64,000 bases of DNA, taken from Armillaria gallica (Eukaryota; Basidiomycota; Agaricomycetes; Agaricales; Physalacriaceae). Shown here in pieces: positions 1-12,586 of this stretch; the first letter of the stretch is position 1, and every line of letters begins with the position of its first letter. The translations under genes were made by a program, and so were the position numbers. Under the pieces are notes generated by a model. It was not told the origin of the DNA and did no database searches. It was given only the letters and a program-made list of their open reading frames with translations. Location: assembly GCA_037576215.1 (NCBI GenBank), contig JBANDB010000007.1:1767001-1831000 (forward strand). The letters run 5' to 3'.

Positions 1-202
1 ATTACTGATCGGATCGTTGATTCAACTTGTTATCTCATATTTTCCGATGATGATTGGCTTTTGCTTTCGATTCCAATCTAGCGAGGAGGGATTCCCTTCC
101 GCCATTGAAAGTTAGGAGAAGTTCCACCGACATATAACCGGTGCAGGGAGAAACTTTCGAAGTTCAGTTCAAAACAGACAACCGTTGTGATTAAAGATCA
201 TC

Positions 203-1469
203 TTAAGCAAGTAGAACCAGAGCATATTCAAGAACCTTAAACGACGGCCCCGACCCATCCTGTGAAAGCATCTTGACCACCTCCTTGTCACGCAGAACTT
301 GATCAATAACTTCCATCATGCCGCTGGCATGGTATATTTTTGCACAGGCGGCATGAATAGCAAGAAATTTCGGGTTGGGCAAGGCGAAACGGGGATCGGA
401 TGCGATCAAAGTGATTTCTTTTCCGTCTATCAAAGTACCAGCTTCAACCTCACCGGGATTCCGGAGTACGTAGGTATTGGCGCGGCCCTGATTAACCGTC
501 AGGCGAGCCAATATCAGTATGGGAGATTACGCACCCGCACCGCTTCGAGCCAAATATGTAGGGCACCCAAAGCTTTATGGGCACCGAGTGTTATTGTCAT
601 CACATTATCAATGCGATTGATATCGATGCCTGTGACTCGGTCGATGATCTTGAAGCCGCTGAATCGGTCTATCAATTCAAAAGTTTTGGACGATTTCCGA
701 ATCTATCGACACTATTAAGTAACGAGAAATACTACTCATCTTAATAGCAAAAGTACTCACGTCGGCAGCTTTCTCCGAATTCGGAGCTAGAGAGAAGGGA
801 AGGATGTGGGCGGTAATTGTGTAACTAGACGTTCGTTGGTCTTGTGTGGATATAACCTCTCCCTTTTTTTCCCGGCTGAGCTTGACTTCATCGTCGAGAC
901 TGTTTGTAATCACACATCGACCACCATCGCGTGCATGAGCCTATTCAGAAATTGTCAGAAAATTAATAACTTTGTGAGTGAAGACGTACAAGTTCTTTCA
1001 AAGTCGACTGCTTCTGTTCGGCAGTGTCAATCAACGAGATTTCTTCAACGTTCCACTGAAACGACGATACTGAGGGGGGCTCTCCTATCATAGGAGTCTT
1101 TCCCCTGCAAGCTCGCACTGGTCACAAGGTAAGCAAAATACACAAGTGCGAAGGGTAAGACTCACTGGGAGCCAACAGCCCACACAGATATAAATCGGCA
1201 AGCGCCTTCATTGCTGCATCGTTGACGGAAGATAAGATATCTGCAGCTACGTTCCTCTGTCCAACTTCGGAGGGCGCATGAAGAAGTAGAGCACCAAGTA
1301 TCAACGTAGTTTTGTCTGTGTTGTCTAAGGGACTGTAGTTGACAAGTCGGGTATGAGCGGTCGTGATGCAGTCTTCAGCTGTGGTAAGAACGAACATTGT
1401 GGCGGTTAACAGGAAAACCAACAGATAGTCTGTACAAATTTCCAGGAGCCGGGCCTGAGGAAGAGTCAT
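203..1469 (-). CDS. HNH-nuclease-domain protein (Agaricomycete family)
   Basis: Spliced minus-strand gene of about five exons and roughly 335 residues. An N-terminal helical part contains ILGALLLHAPSEVGQRNVA. A linker leads into the HNH start ARDGGRCVITN, then TAHILPFS, INRIDNVMT, an aromatic helix HIWLEAV, and a C-terminal block LPNPKFLAIHAACAKIYHASG. These elements occur in this order in the large basidiomycete HNH family. Visible introns are 488-535 (phase fits VR/GRANTY) and 703-760 (AAD/IRKSS), plus one from about 920 to 970 upstream of ARDGG. The expected HNH start Cys and the AH of AHILPFS are present, so the fold looks intact; nuclease activity is not shown. The start is uncertain: the ATG at 1469 gives a hydrophobic leader, and the ATG near 1397 fits the family better. 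Confidence 0.75.
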
Positions 1470-1651
1470 GAGACCAGACGGATCATAGACCTCGATCGTT
1501 ACATATCTCGAGTAATTCTAGAATAGAGGCTCACTTACAGTAGGAAGTAGTGGTAAATAAATTCCCTGAGTGCGCCTCAAGTAAAAGGCACTGCGTGTAT
1601 GGATGAATACATGATAGGATATACCGTAGGTTACGTACTTCACGCCAGAAG

Positions 1652-3079
1652 CTACAGATAATTACTATTTACCCAGTTGGCATAGTCACTACCCAAAACG
1701 TCTGATATGGTGTAGCCACTGGTCGAAGATAGTTTCGTGGAAAACGATGCACGAGTGCCAGAAGCACCGGACCCTGGAAAGAAAGTCTTAAGGGCAAAAC
1801 ATCTTAGAGATGAGCAGCGGCAACATACCGATACTTTCATATTCAGCAAATGTAACATGATCGGTATTGGGTGAGCTACTGGACCACTGTTCCCAGCCAG
1901 CACCGTTGATCAGATTTCCGAGCGAGCAGGATGTGTAAACGACCCTATTGGTGTTTCTTCAGCAGCACACAATTATGGGTAGTACATCGAGTAGCATACC
2001 GAGCATAATTTCCCCATGGACGCCCAAGGTATACTTTCCCTTGAAGGGATGTCTTCGCCGAGCTGCTAGTGGTGATAGTTGCTTTGTTGATGACAACTGA
2101 GACCAGCGTTGAAATCGATATGCGGTTTGAATGGATTCTAAATGACCTACACAAACTGGTTCCGGACGAGGAGGTGCGTCCGCTAGCCGTTATTGCTCCA
2201 GCACCCACGGAAGCAATCATATTCTTGTGGAAGTAGGCCCGTGCATATTGACCGAAAATGTAGTCGACGGCTCCTTCGATATAACACGAGCCATAGAATT
2301 GGTTACCCGTTTCGGCAAGCACTGTATCCTGATAACTGTTTGGGATCGGTCAAATACCCGTCTCGGGAGGAGGGACGAGAATAGTAGACCTGTAAAAGCC
2401 CACACCATAATAACCTTGATTTGATCCATATGCACTCAGAGCCAGCGCCTGGCCGTTCGTACTCGCTTGACCGAACTAAAGGACATATGATCAAAATATA
2501 TTCCCATGGACTAGTCACAGGCGCACCGTGTTTTTCACGTTAACGTTGTATAAGGCAAAGTCGTCTTTGTGTACACGTAGGGTCCCAGTCAAATCATCGG
2601 TGCCTGCACTGCCAAGAGAGCTCGAATGAGTGATCGTGACCGTATTGCCCGTGTAGCTGCTGGTATCGGAAGTCTGGCCCATAATCTGAGCACTGGATAT
2701 CAGCACCATCGGCCAAGGGTCGGTTTATTATAAGAGTGCACACACTGTCGTCTTGCCTTTCCGATCGATGTATACTTGTTCAGAGTAAGTTCCTAGAGAG
2801 AATCTATCAGTCTTGATATCAGCTCTTGACAAGGAAGGTCGACTTTCCCGCATAAATAAAGATAACCCGGGCAGTCTCATCGTTAGGGAGTGAATTGACA
2901 GCGGCTTGCACCGTGCTGTATTCTCCTGACTTTGTTCCACTGCCTCTCACAACGACAGCACCACTTGGCGCAGAAGCGTGACCACCCCGCTTCACAGAGG
3001 GAGTCGCGTTCACTACGTTGGTGGTAAAAAGAATAAGAAGAGAAAAAACCGTTAAGGCTCGGAGGGGAAAGAAAGCCAT
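1652..3079 (-). CDS. secreted pectin methylesterase (CE8, pectinesterase)
   Basis: Hydrolyses methyl esters of homogalacturonan in plant cell walls. The protein starts with a clear signal peptide (MAFFPLRALTVFSLLILF, then a likely cleavage after VVNA). The CE8 sequence follows over about eight exons: STVQAAVNSLPND, the SYQDT segment with the conserved Gln, CYIEGAVDYIFGQ with a catalytic Asp, and VYLGRPWGNYAR with the conserved Arg/Trp. It ends with NGAGWEQWSSSSPNTD and a C-terminal SDYANWVNSNYL. Splicing out the intron after NYAR restores NTNRVVYTSCSLGNLINGAG, and other introns restore reading frame elsewhere. Length (about 330 residues) and all catalytic landmarks match fungal pectinesterases, so the enzyme is probably active. 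The start codon precedes the signal peptide directly. Confidence 0.92.
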
Positions 3080-4030
3080 CTGTGTTGTCTACAATCCCGT
3101 TCCGTCATCCTTAAATACCTACAACGGCGATTATTACCTTGGATCACGACTGTTCCTTGACCGAGGATGTGCGACTTCAGAAAATTCCATCCGAGGTTCA
3201 ACCGGAGAGAGCAGATGCCTGTAGCGTTGAAATCTTTCGCGTAGCAAGATATAGTGCTAGGCCGAGCCTCAGAAGTTTGGGGTCCGAAGTGGATCGACTT
3301 CGAATTCCAAACACTTATTTAACGGACAAAAGTTGACTGAAAAGATAACAATTCCAGTCCAGTGATTAGTACCCGTCTTAATTATTCCGGACTTTTACAG
3401 ACCTTTTCCCCGCTGACCTGCATGCTTGAGTGAAAGTTGAAATTGCGTCAGTTTCCGCTTCTACCTGTTCGGCCTTTGGACTTCCGGACGATACCCACGG
3501 TGGGCACTTCAGGCCTTTGTCAATTATTGCGGGCCACATTTTTGTTGCAACTGTTGAGAAGTGTTCAGAACTATCTAGCGTATTATTAGCTTCAGAAAAT
3601 GAGGTGAAATAAGTTATCAATGACTTGAATTAGAATTTCGGTAGTTCCTGATAATCCTGCCGGATTGTGTTCGCCTTGAACGCATTATAGCGGCCTTACG
3701 CTGCTCTCTGCTCCCAAATCCTCATAAGGCCAGAATTTTATGGTGCCGGAATGCACAAAGACTCCTCTCGCGCTATTTGGCTTCGAATCGCATCAGACGT
3801 TGTCGGTTTGAACGACTCAAGTTCCAGTCGCGGTCCTTAGCCATAAGCGCCAGCCTCCACAGTTTATGATCATCAAATACAGAAGAACAGCACTTGAAAT
3901 TCGCATATTTCACATATTGCTACAGAAGAGGGGAGCACTGCGTGATCACATCGAAGTCACTTTCAAGGGACAGCCGCCAAGCAAACCCATCGAAACCGGA
4001 CCTGGGGTCCACAAGCAGAGATTGGGCCGG
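3080..4030. other. intergenic, no gene seen
   Basis: Contains the presumed promoter of the minus-strand pectinesterase at its left end. Short open frames on both strands (for example 3378-3620) have no recognisable domain and no supporting splice pattern. Confidence 0.5.
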
Positions 4031-4548
4031 TTACGACGACTCCTCGTCGTTCGTCAGGTTTTGAGCCTCTGGTAATGATACACAGTATTCAGGAGGTGGC
4101 AGTTCAGTAGAAGTTGACTCTTTTAGCTCGTTCTGTCGCAGGTTTCGTTTGACAAAATAATTCATCGTCATACAGATAGAGAACCACAGGCCTTGGTGAC
4201 TGTTAGATGAAAGGCTTTCTGCTAAGTCAAACGATGCTCACCCCCTACCGCGACAGGAACAACAGGAAAGCTCCACGTAATAGGTAGAACGGGTACGGGA
4301 CAAGTTACCTCGGAGCCTGAGATAGAACTAGTCGAACAGTCAAATGTAGTCATTCACATTGGCGAGGGGATGGAAGCTAATTCACCCGTCATAGCATCGA
4401 CCGTTATCGGCGTGGTGACGCCTGCTTCGGAAATGAGCATGCCACTAATTGGGGAAGCGTATGTTTGAGATCCGTTGCGTTTGAAGCTTGAGGTCAAGAT
4501 GAAGAGGAGAAGCAGCCTCTTCAGCGAAGACGAGTGGGTGGTAGACAT
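4031..4548 (-). CDS. small predicted single-pass membrane protein
   Basis: Not recognised as a known family. Reading from the ATG at 4548, the first exon begins MSTTHSSSLKRLLLLFILTSS, a signal-peptide-like hydrophobic leader, and runs to ELASIPSP. A short intron (gtgaatgact to gttcgactag) and a second one (gtgagcatcg to tcaccaag) join it to a hydrophobic stretch TWSFPVVPVAVGGLWFSICM. A basic flank VKRNLRQ and a polar acidic tail ending NLTNDEESS follow. The result is an extracellular/lumenal Thr/Ser-rich part, one membrane segment and a cytoplasmic tail with PPPEY, about 140 residues. The coherent topology is the main support; the exon joins are inferred. It is convergent with nothing and upstream of the pectinesterase on the same strand. 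Confidence 0.45.
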
Positions 4549-6760
4549 GGCGCACGATGGACCAAAGAGAAAGAAGCGGATAGAAATGTTCTCGAAGCAT
4601 GGCGTTTATATATGCAGAAGAACAATGGACTGTTGTCTTTCCTGACCAGGCTGAGAACTTATGTTGCCAAAACAAGAAAGACAATGGCTACAGGCACGTT
4701 AACAATTGCAACGGCCAAAGAGGGCTGTCGGAGAGGCTACTAAGCTATAGTCGCGACATTTTCCAACGTAAAAGAGCGCGTATGCTGGCTCCGAGGGGGA
4801 GGGGGGGAGCTCGCCGCGATCAAAAAAAAAAAGTTGGCTCTGATTTTCCTGCCGTAAGCTGGTATGCCGTGGTGTTGGTGTTGGTGTTGTTACCGGCACA
4901 AGGTCCCAATAAGGAACGGCCGGGCCCACAGCCCTGACATGGCGAACCATGTGCTGTGGCCACGAAGGCTCATACCGTTGTGATCACACTGTTGAGTGTG
5001 TCGCGCGGAGTAGAGACTCTTCATGGGGTGCAAAGGAAATGCAGTCATTTATGAATAGTATAACGGTACAGTACTAGAAATGCGCATCGCGGAAGACGTT
5101 GAAGACATTTAGCGAGAGGTCCAACAATTTCGATATTATCTGCTCTCAGTAGGACATATACGATTTCAAGACCAGAGGCGGCTGATTACAATAGATTCGC
5201 AAAAGGGCCGGTGGCAAGGAGGACAATAGAAGCCGAATCGCAAATTCTTCCAAGGATTGTGATCCGTCACACAACAAAAACGTGGGCTCCGTCCTCAACT
5301 TCAGCCTGAGAATGGCAGAAACGACATGAACACTGCGAACAAGGAAGAGATGGACGACGGCGTTCAGCCCGTCATGGCAAGAGTATGCGATATGTCAACA
5401 GTCGGACTAAGGCCTTTCTATGCTCGACAATAGGTACATTCAAATAGGAGCGGAAGGATGCGACTGGGATTCTGCGAGCGGAATTGTTGTAGCGTTCTGT
5501 TTGAGCCTTAGAGCGGTAGCGCAAGTTGGCTCTGGCTCTGGCTCGAGACTCGGCTATAGCATAGGACAAAAAGTGGTCTGCTGGAAGAGATAGAACATAT
5601 TGCCAATATCATAAGGTGAGTGTGATATGACGATATTTGACCGGCCACATTCCCGTCTCTGACTCTCTGAGAATAACAACGTAACAGGGGAGCACGACAT
5701 CAACATAGAGAGGTTTTCCGTCCACTCGGGACCGGTCCATAGCCGTGCGTAAAAGCGTAAAATGAACATATTATTAGTGCGATGAAAACCGTTTTGTGAA
5801 AAGGGCGAAGAGTATGGCATTTTTGAAAGCGAGACATCATGCATCATGTCGGAGTGCAGTACAATGATTTTATGGAAACAGGACGAGGAGGTCAAAGGTG
5901 ACACAAGGGAGAGGGAAGACAGGTAGTACGCGCGCCACAGTGGGAGGTGGCAAGCAGCCAAACATGACCAAACACAGCTGTGAGACATGACGCACGGTAC
6001 TCGAGCCCACGAAAACGAACGAGACGGGAAGGCAAGCACGATACACGGACGCGGGATCAAAACACCGGAACAGGAGCACAACCGTAACACAAACACATGA
6101 ACAACGATGCACGGGAACAGAACCGGAACGCAAACACAAGAACCACGATGCACGGGAACATAAGGGCACGCAAACACAGGAAACGAGAACGGGACAGGGA
6201 AAAAAAAGTTTAGTAAAGCAGGGAAGACCAGGGAAAAGGGGGCGCACGATGAACTGGAAAGACCGGCACGAGCAGCCCACTTGGTGGTAAAAGAGAGCGC
6301 GGTGCTCAACATTGTCCTTATCATCTAGTCTCTGCAGCCACATAACTGAGAAAAGCGCCTGGAAGGCACGGCGGAGAGGGTGACGGTATCATTGTCAGTC
6401 AAAGAGCACGAAGAGGTGCCTGTAGGACTGCCTGCTAGATCTGCGAGCGTTGGGAGCCATTCTTGATGACCTTGGTGGTACCGGTCAGATGGAACAGGGA
6501 TATGGACTAGCGTAGCCATCACTGAGCAAGGAAAGATCTGCGACAACAGTGATATCGCAAGTTCTTCGTCTTCGCCATGGTCTAGAGTACGGCAATCAAC
6601 GGCAAAGACGGTGGCAGCTCCGGCACGTGCCGGCAACAAATTTCCTCTCCACCATTTAGTCCTTCCTTTACAGCGCAGCTTTCACAAGTAAGGCTTTTAA
6701 CAGATGCAATGGCTCGATTGTAATTCGTTCTTGGTAGCAGGATCCTCCAATACCACGAGA
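4549..6760. other. gene-poor region with simple repeats
   Basis: Holds a GGTGTT microsatellite-like run near 4873-4890, an A-tract near 4823 and the degenerate tandem repeat at 6040-6205. The long minus-strand open frames across 5554-6343 are rich in Cys/Val/Pro because they cross that repeat, and they resemble no protein. No gene is supported. Confidence 0.5.
6040..6205. repeat. degenerate tandem repeat, unit about 45-50 bases
   Basis: Units share the core GATGCACGGGAACA preceded by ACACAAGAACCAC-like sequence. They recur near 6048, 6107 and 6147 with a shorter, more diverged unit following. The repeat opens long artefactual reading frames on the minus strand. Confidence 0.6.
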
Positions 6761-7970
6761 ATGTTGCGAACAGATGCCTGCAGTCGACAGTCCGTAAGTT
6801 AACTTGTCAATGACAAGTTTTAAACTGAAATCCTCCAGGTGTCTGTATCCTGTGTCCCCCCGGAGATCATTGACAAAATAATTGATTGTCTGTGGGATGA
6901 CAATCGTGCTCTTATTTCTTGTTCCTTGGTCTGCCGCGTCTTCTACCCTCGGACCCGGACGCATCTGTTTTATATTATCGATATTCGTCGCAGGAGTAAT
7001 ACCGCTACGCGGTTCATCGATATAACGAAAGCTTCCCCACACTTGCTATCACGGGTCACGGACACAAGAATCCTCGGGACAACTGTCCATTCCATCCTCG
7101 CCCCCGTACTCCCGTTGATGAGCAATTTGACTTCGTTGAAAATACAGTTCATCAAACTTGCGAACATAGGCGACCTTCACTCTCACGTATGCCAACTTTT
7201 GGGGCTCAAGCAGTTCTCTCTGGACGGCTTATACTACGATAAAGAGGGGCCACCTTTCAGTCTGCTGCCTACGCGACGCGGACCGGCCCTCGAGAGAATG
7301 GACATTGTGGCCGACGGGAACTTGCATTTGCTTCCGTCCTTCTTTCACGCGGGATTGCGGTCGGTATACATTGACTTCCTGCAGTACCTAGAGGTGGACA
7401 AACCCTCAGAGAAGGATTTGCATGTTCTATCCGAGCTCACACGCATTGCAGGCTCATTGAAGCACCTGCGGCTGTTAGAGGTTCAGTGGGATGGTATGTG
7501 TGCGCTTCCCATTCGGTTTGATTTCTATGAACACTAACAAGAATCCACCATCCACAGTACGTCATTGGTCCGATCCTCCTACGCTTGATTTAACAGGCTT
7601 AGAGACGTTGTCTATGGAAGTATGGTATAAAGACGATCTTGCAAGGATTGACTTGTACCTTTTGAGATGGCTGATCGGTTCGCTCTCTTCCATGGACAAA
7701 ATTTCGTCCCTCCAGCACCTCGAGCTGAAGCTCAAATGCTGGGAAGACAGTGAACTCCAAGAAGTGGACGAAATGTGGCTATTGTGGATGAAGCTGGATG
7801 ACGTCTTAAGCCGCCCCGATCTCTCGCGGTTGCATCAGCTGAAGGTCAAGATAACTGGCGAAGAAACCACCGAAGAAGGACTCCTCTATGCTCAGGCTTT
7901 GACCGGTCATAGGTTTCCGTTGGCGCTGGAAAGAGGCATTCTTATGGTTTGCACGGATGAGGAAGATTGA
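6761..7970 (+). CDS. F-box protein
   Basis: Probable substrate adaptor of an SCF ubiquitin ligase. The F-box core reads VPPEIIDKIIDCLWDDNRALISCSLVCRVFYPRTR, followed by a long leucine-rich body typical of Agaricomycete F-box/LRR-like proteins. The body includes FSLLPTRRGPALERMDIV and LRSVYIDFLQYL. An intron from about 7493 to 7558 (gtatgtgtgc to catccacag) joins LLEVQWD to VRHWSDPP; the second exon ends at TDEED. The chosen start is the ATG at 6761 with an intron at 6794-6838, because the F-box exon itself begins just after an acceptor (cctccag) and has no ATG of its own. About 370 residues. Confidence 0.8.
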
Positions 7971-10175
7971 TATTGTCCTTCAATTTGTTCTGCTCTTTCC
8001 TGCCATGTCGTAGGTACGTCACCATTATGTCGTCGTGGCGCACGATACCTGGTATATGTCCAAACCCTTTGTTCTTAGCACTACGAATCCCCTTTCCCCA
8101 GATACCAACCTCGATTCTTCGGCAGATGAAAATGTATGTGAGAATCGAGAATTGACATCTCTTGCGACACTGACATAGGTACGTCACCACTAGTAGTCAG
8201 ACTCGATGGGTCAACGACAAAATGAAAGTCGTGTCTAGCTGCGGCGCCACCTATCTCGAGTTCGACTCGATGAACCGCTCCGAGCCAAGCCCACTGCTAA
8301 ATGGGCACGTTCGAGAAAATTAAGCAAGAGTCGTGGGATCAATCAATCCGGCGGCAACAGCCGTATTCTTCGACTTGACTAGTATCTACTACAACTGCAG
8401 TCTTTTCATCTTCTAGTACTACCTCGAATCTTTCAATCATGCGGTCAAGCCCAGTGGAACCGGGCTGTTTCTGAAGTGCTTCTGATTCCTCACTCTTTAC
8501 ACCGACTGCCGCACCCGCGAGTGATAGAGCCTAAGATAGGATCTCTAAAGCATGGCGCCCGGAGGAGAGGAAGATACTTAGGCTTGAGGGAAGTTGATCT
8601 GCTTCTCCTTCTTGCCTTCTCCGTGCCTACACTGTTTCGCGTTTTAGCGCCACCAACCAACGTCAAGAAACTGATTGGTACTTACAGCGACGCGAAAGCG
8701 ATCATCGAAGGACGAGTTTCCCGCAAATTATTTAAGGCCTCTTTTTTGTCGCGGAAATACATATTCGCTCGAAAAGGAACCTTGAACCGCTGTCAGTGAA
8801 GGATGGCACGAAGTTGTCGCACTAAGTCTATTATACGTGGGGCACCGGCTTTCGCACGTTTCATATTGAAGTCTATTTTGTTGACTGTAGACCTGCATAG
8901 TTGGTCTGGGTATCAATGAAGCCAGACCAGCCCCTTGTCGGCGGAGGAGCATCGTATCTCGAATGACCATTTGTCCACTCAGTACAGGGAAACTGGGTGA
9001 ACTGAGGGGGGCTGGATTGCCGACTCGAGAGATGCTTTCATCAGTATGTCATACTTAACAAGTTGCAACTCTGTGAATGACTGATCAGTGATATGGCCCT
9101 TCTTTTTGACTGTAACAGCCTTTTACCACGTGTAACGTCAAGTTGAATGCTCAGCTTCGATTCAACGGGGACTTGGCGTGGTTCGGAATTCAACTTCACT
9201 TTCATATTCGATTTCCGCAAGTGACAGATAGGTGGGGTTGTTTACTCTCGTGTTGTTTTTGCTCATCTCTTAACTGTTCAAAACGTCAACACAACTGATC
9301 GAACGCTGATCCGTACTTTCGAGCCTCGAGACTTTCCCCCGTTATACCGGAAAGATCTCTGTCCCTTCGCCCAAATTCAATCTGTTGCAGCTAGAGTATG
9401 AGAGCACGGTATCCTACTATGAAACGGACAGATTTCCTTTGTCAAAAATTTCGTTTCTTGATACCCGAAGGTGCTGCCTATTTCTGCCTGCCAACCAGGA
9501 TAAGGCTGTCTGGCGCCAGGCCATATCTTTCCCGTGATCCGTGATGCGTATGATGTCTAATTTACATCTTCTCTGCTTATGACGCATCAAGGTGCACTAT
9601 GGGTTGTCCGTGCCTCGTACATTGTCGGCTAATGAACCAAGTCGGTTCCGCACGTCGCTAATTTGAAGGTGATTATCATTCTTGTCCAATGTGGGCTCCG
9701 ATTTCTGTAAACAGAGCTTTGCAGGTGAAGTGGGAATGACATCGATGCCAGTGGCTGATGGTTGTTACTAAAATTTACACATCCAGGTTGTTTGTTAGTA
9801 CATAATACACGTCTATCCTAGCCGAATATCTATTTGGAAATCAGACGCTTCAAGGAATTGCCGTCGCACGCACGCACTTCACTGCTGCATCTTTGCAATC
9901 ACTAACGTCAAGAGTCATCTTTGGCCAGCAGGCGGTATCGCATTTCTTAATACGCTCGCTACCTTTACACGACGTCAATTCTCAAGATCCTGATCTTCGG
10001 CCTACTAATAGGGTGTGGAATTGAATCCTTAAGAGTGGAAGCTGAAGCCCAGAGACGAAGGAAAGGCATGAGAGGCATAAGTCTCTCTCGCCCTTTTTAA
10101 TTTCCCCTCCAAGAGTTCTTTTCTCAAGCCGAACTTAAGGAATATCCTTTACACTTCCAGGCTCTATCGAAAAGA
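7971..10175. other. 2.2 kb without a recognisable gene
   Basis: Several frames of 80-107 codons exist (longest 8476-8799, plus strand). They carry no domain, biased composition or convincing splice partners. No repeat, tRNA or mobile element is apparent. Confidence 0.5.
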
Positions 10176-10975
10176 ATGGTCTTGACTTCAGATCTAGAAT
10201 CATCTACAGAATTCTATCATCGTAGAAGTAAAGAAGATTTGATCGCGTTTGATACATTTTGCCGGACCGTATTATTGCATGACTTCATTTCCATAATTAG
10301 GGGTGCCGCACTTTCTTCTCGACACCCACCTTCACCGTCAACCCCTTCGCCCATGGAACACGGCCTTGTCGATGAACAGCAGGAGGGGCAGACTATTAAC
10401 GTCCCTGAGCTCGAGGCAGGTGTCCTCTACGCTGTTCTCACTTTTCGGGGCGACTATACTTCCTGGGATTGGTCCTTTTTCGTGCCAGACAGCACAGTGA
10501 CGCCCATCGGCAAATCAGGCGCGCTCTTTCATATCGTAAACTACCCCTCGCAGGGCTCTGCGGGCACTCTGGAGAGGTGGACATTTGAGATGGAGCCGAA
10601 CAAGGACGTTAACGCTTGGCCGGAGATAGTCGCGATCGTTCGACTAGGAGATCTGTCTGGGTTGGGCTGCTTCAAAGATGTAGTGCAGGAGCTCATCACG
10701 ACATTTTCTACAGTCGACATGAACATAGACCCGGTAGAAATGAGCACGAGAAAGTGGTTCTTGGATGCACTGTGGGTGTTGCATGATTGCGGATTCGTCA
10801 CTTGCGACGATGCGTGGCTTTTGGAGAGGGAGCTCAAGAAGTATGCATTTAGTTCGATGGATACGTATTTGGAGGCAGGAGGTAAGTAAATTTTGATCAT
10901 TCTAAGAACGCCGTGGTCATATTGCCCACTAATGTCTTAGGCTGCAAGGTGTTTAAATCCGAGCATTGCTCGTGA
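10176..10975 (+). CDS. uncharacterised basidiomycete protein (DUF6914-like)
   Basis: Two exons: 10176-10881 and 10941-10975, joined at an intron starting GTAAGT and ending CTTAG, which changes the C-terminus to AGGCKVFKSEHCS. The body contains LYAVLTFRGDYTSWDWSFFV, FHIVNYPS and WTFEMEP. These are followed by an aliphatic helix-rich half with WFLDALWVLHDCGFV. The pattern 'predicted strand with W-W-F, then H.VN.., then F..E' recalls the small fungal DUF6914-type proteins, but I cannot confirm membership. No signal peptide or membrane segment. About 247 residues. Function unknown. Confidence 0.65.
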
Positions 10976-12586
10976 GAGCACACATAAAATTAGGTTCGGA
11001 CTATTTCTGTTCAGTCTTTGGTGAACGGTTTGACCTGGCCTTTCCAGATCAACAACAAATAAATGAGATGAACTTTGGCTGGAGGTATAGCGGTCTGTCA
11101 CGATCGCGTTTAACGAGTTACAAAGTCCGGACGAATCTGCGGCGCTATCGGGAACCACCAGGTCACGGTCATGTGTCGCTTCGTTTACATAGTGTCCGCG
11201 TTCGGAAGTAAAATTTGCTCAGGAACTAAGTAGCCGAGAAAGGGAGAGGGATCGAAAACACGAAAACTCCACTTATATTGCTGAATGTTTTGTTACTGAT
11301 TGGGCAATTTATTTCTAGATTTCATATCTTCCATCTCATGCTTGCGGATGTACAACGGGGGATTAACTGTTCAGATCTCTTGACCTCAGGTCCATCTTGA
11401 ATCTGAACGTCCCATCTATCGACGCAATCAGCACTAGTCGAGAGGCCGTCTGCCTCTTTTAGACTTTCCGTCTCTCGAGAAGTGCGACAAATTCTCCCTC
11501 TGGAGGCGATGGCGATGGCTGCTGGGGTGTTCAGTCATCTGAGAAAACGCTTTCATTCGACACTTGCTTGTGATAATCGTCAGTCGTCCTATCACCTCTT
11601 GAAACCTCGACTAGTTGATGTACACCGTTAGGCTACTCTATCTCTGGCAGCCCGACAACATCGTCTATGTCACCGCTGCTGAGTATTATTGGTCAAATCA
11701 AGCATAATACGCACCTTTATTAGTGCTGAACATGCTACCAGTATCTTCGTTCCATGATTCGTATTATGCTGGCTTGTACCCTATGAAACCCATCCTCGAA
11801 TTAACACAAAGGGCAGACAGATCTGAACATATGTCCCAGCCGACTTTCCGCAGGGTTTCTTTCTCTTATCATCCTTCCTTTATCATCTCTCTTTCGCCTT
11901 TGTCTATAGATGCCTAAGAATACTGAGAAAATTGTCTATGCTTCTAACTTTGAAAATCTGACCGACTGTCACTAGGTTCGGCTCCTACGTGAGTAGATTT
12001 TCGAATGCGCCTTGAATGCTGCAATGATTGGGAAAGTGCTAAAGGTTTTTTTAAGGCCGCTGATCATTTTATTTATCTCACATTCGTCGCAAAACATTGA
12101 GGGACATTTCGACTGTGCGCAAGGGATAAAATGGAGATAGACCTCCGTTATGTATTTACCCTCATGTCCGTTTATTAATCGTGGTAGCAAGGGCTACTAT
12201 ACTTGGATGGAGCTTTAGCTTGAACGACCCACCAATTGAACTCGAAGCGAATCATATGAAACATTACTGCATCGCTTTGTTCCCAATACTTAGTTTTATT
12301 AACCGAGGTATGATTTACCAAACTTACCATCAACTTCATCATCAATTATTCCGTAACCCTAGATGGTAACGAAAATGAAATGGATGAAACCAGTACCTGT
12401 AAAATTATGCGATGCCATCATTCTTTAATTCATCCGAGTCGAGATTCGAGAATGGTGGCAATGAGTCACATCCTATTCGCCACGGTAAATAATATAAGTC
12501 ATACATGTACAAGTATTGACACCGTATTGTCGGATCGAAATCAACATAGTAAGATAAGTATAAAACTATGCACTACAAAGTGAAAC
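10976..12586. other. 1.6 kb without a recognisable gene
   Basis: Short frames on both strands show no domain. The last 400 bases are AT-rich and lie beyond the 3' end of the minus-strand DUF2306 gene, so they probably include its 3' region. Confidence 0.45.

Noticed and set aside
5554..6343. Two long minus-strand frames (256 and 157 codons)
   Set aside because: They cross the degenerate tandem repeat and are rich in repeated Cys/Val/Pro blocks in two frames at once; no domain and no start context.
8476..8799. Plus-strand frame of 107 codons in the 7.9-10.2 kb gap
   Set aside because: No domain, no splice partner, arginine/leucine-rich by composition only.
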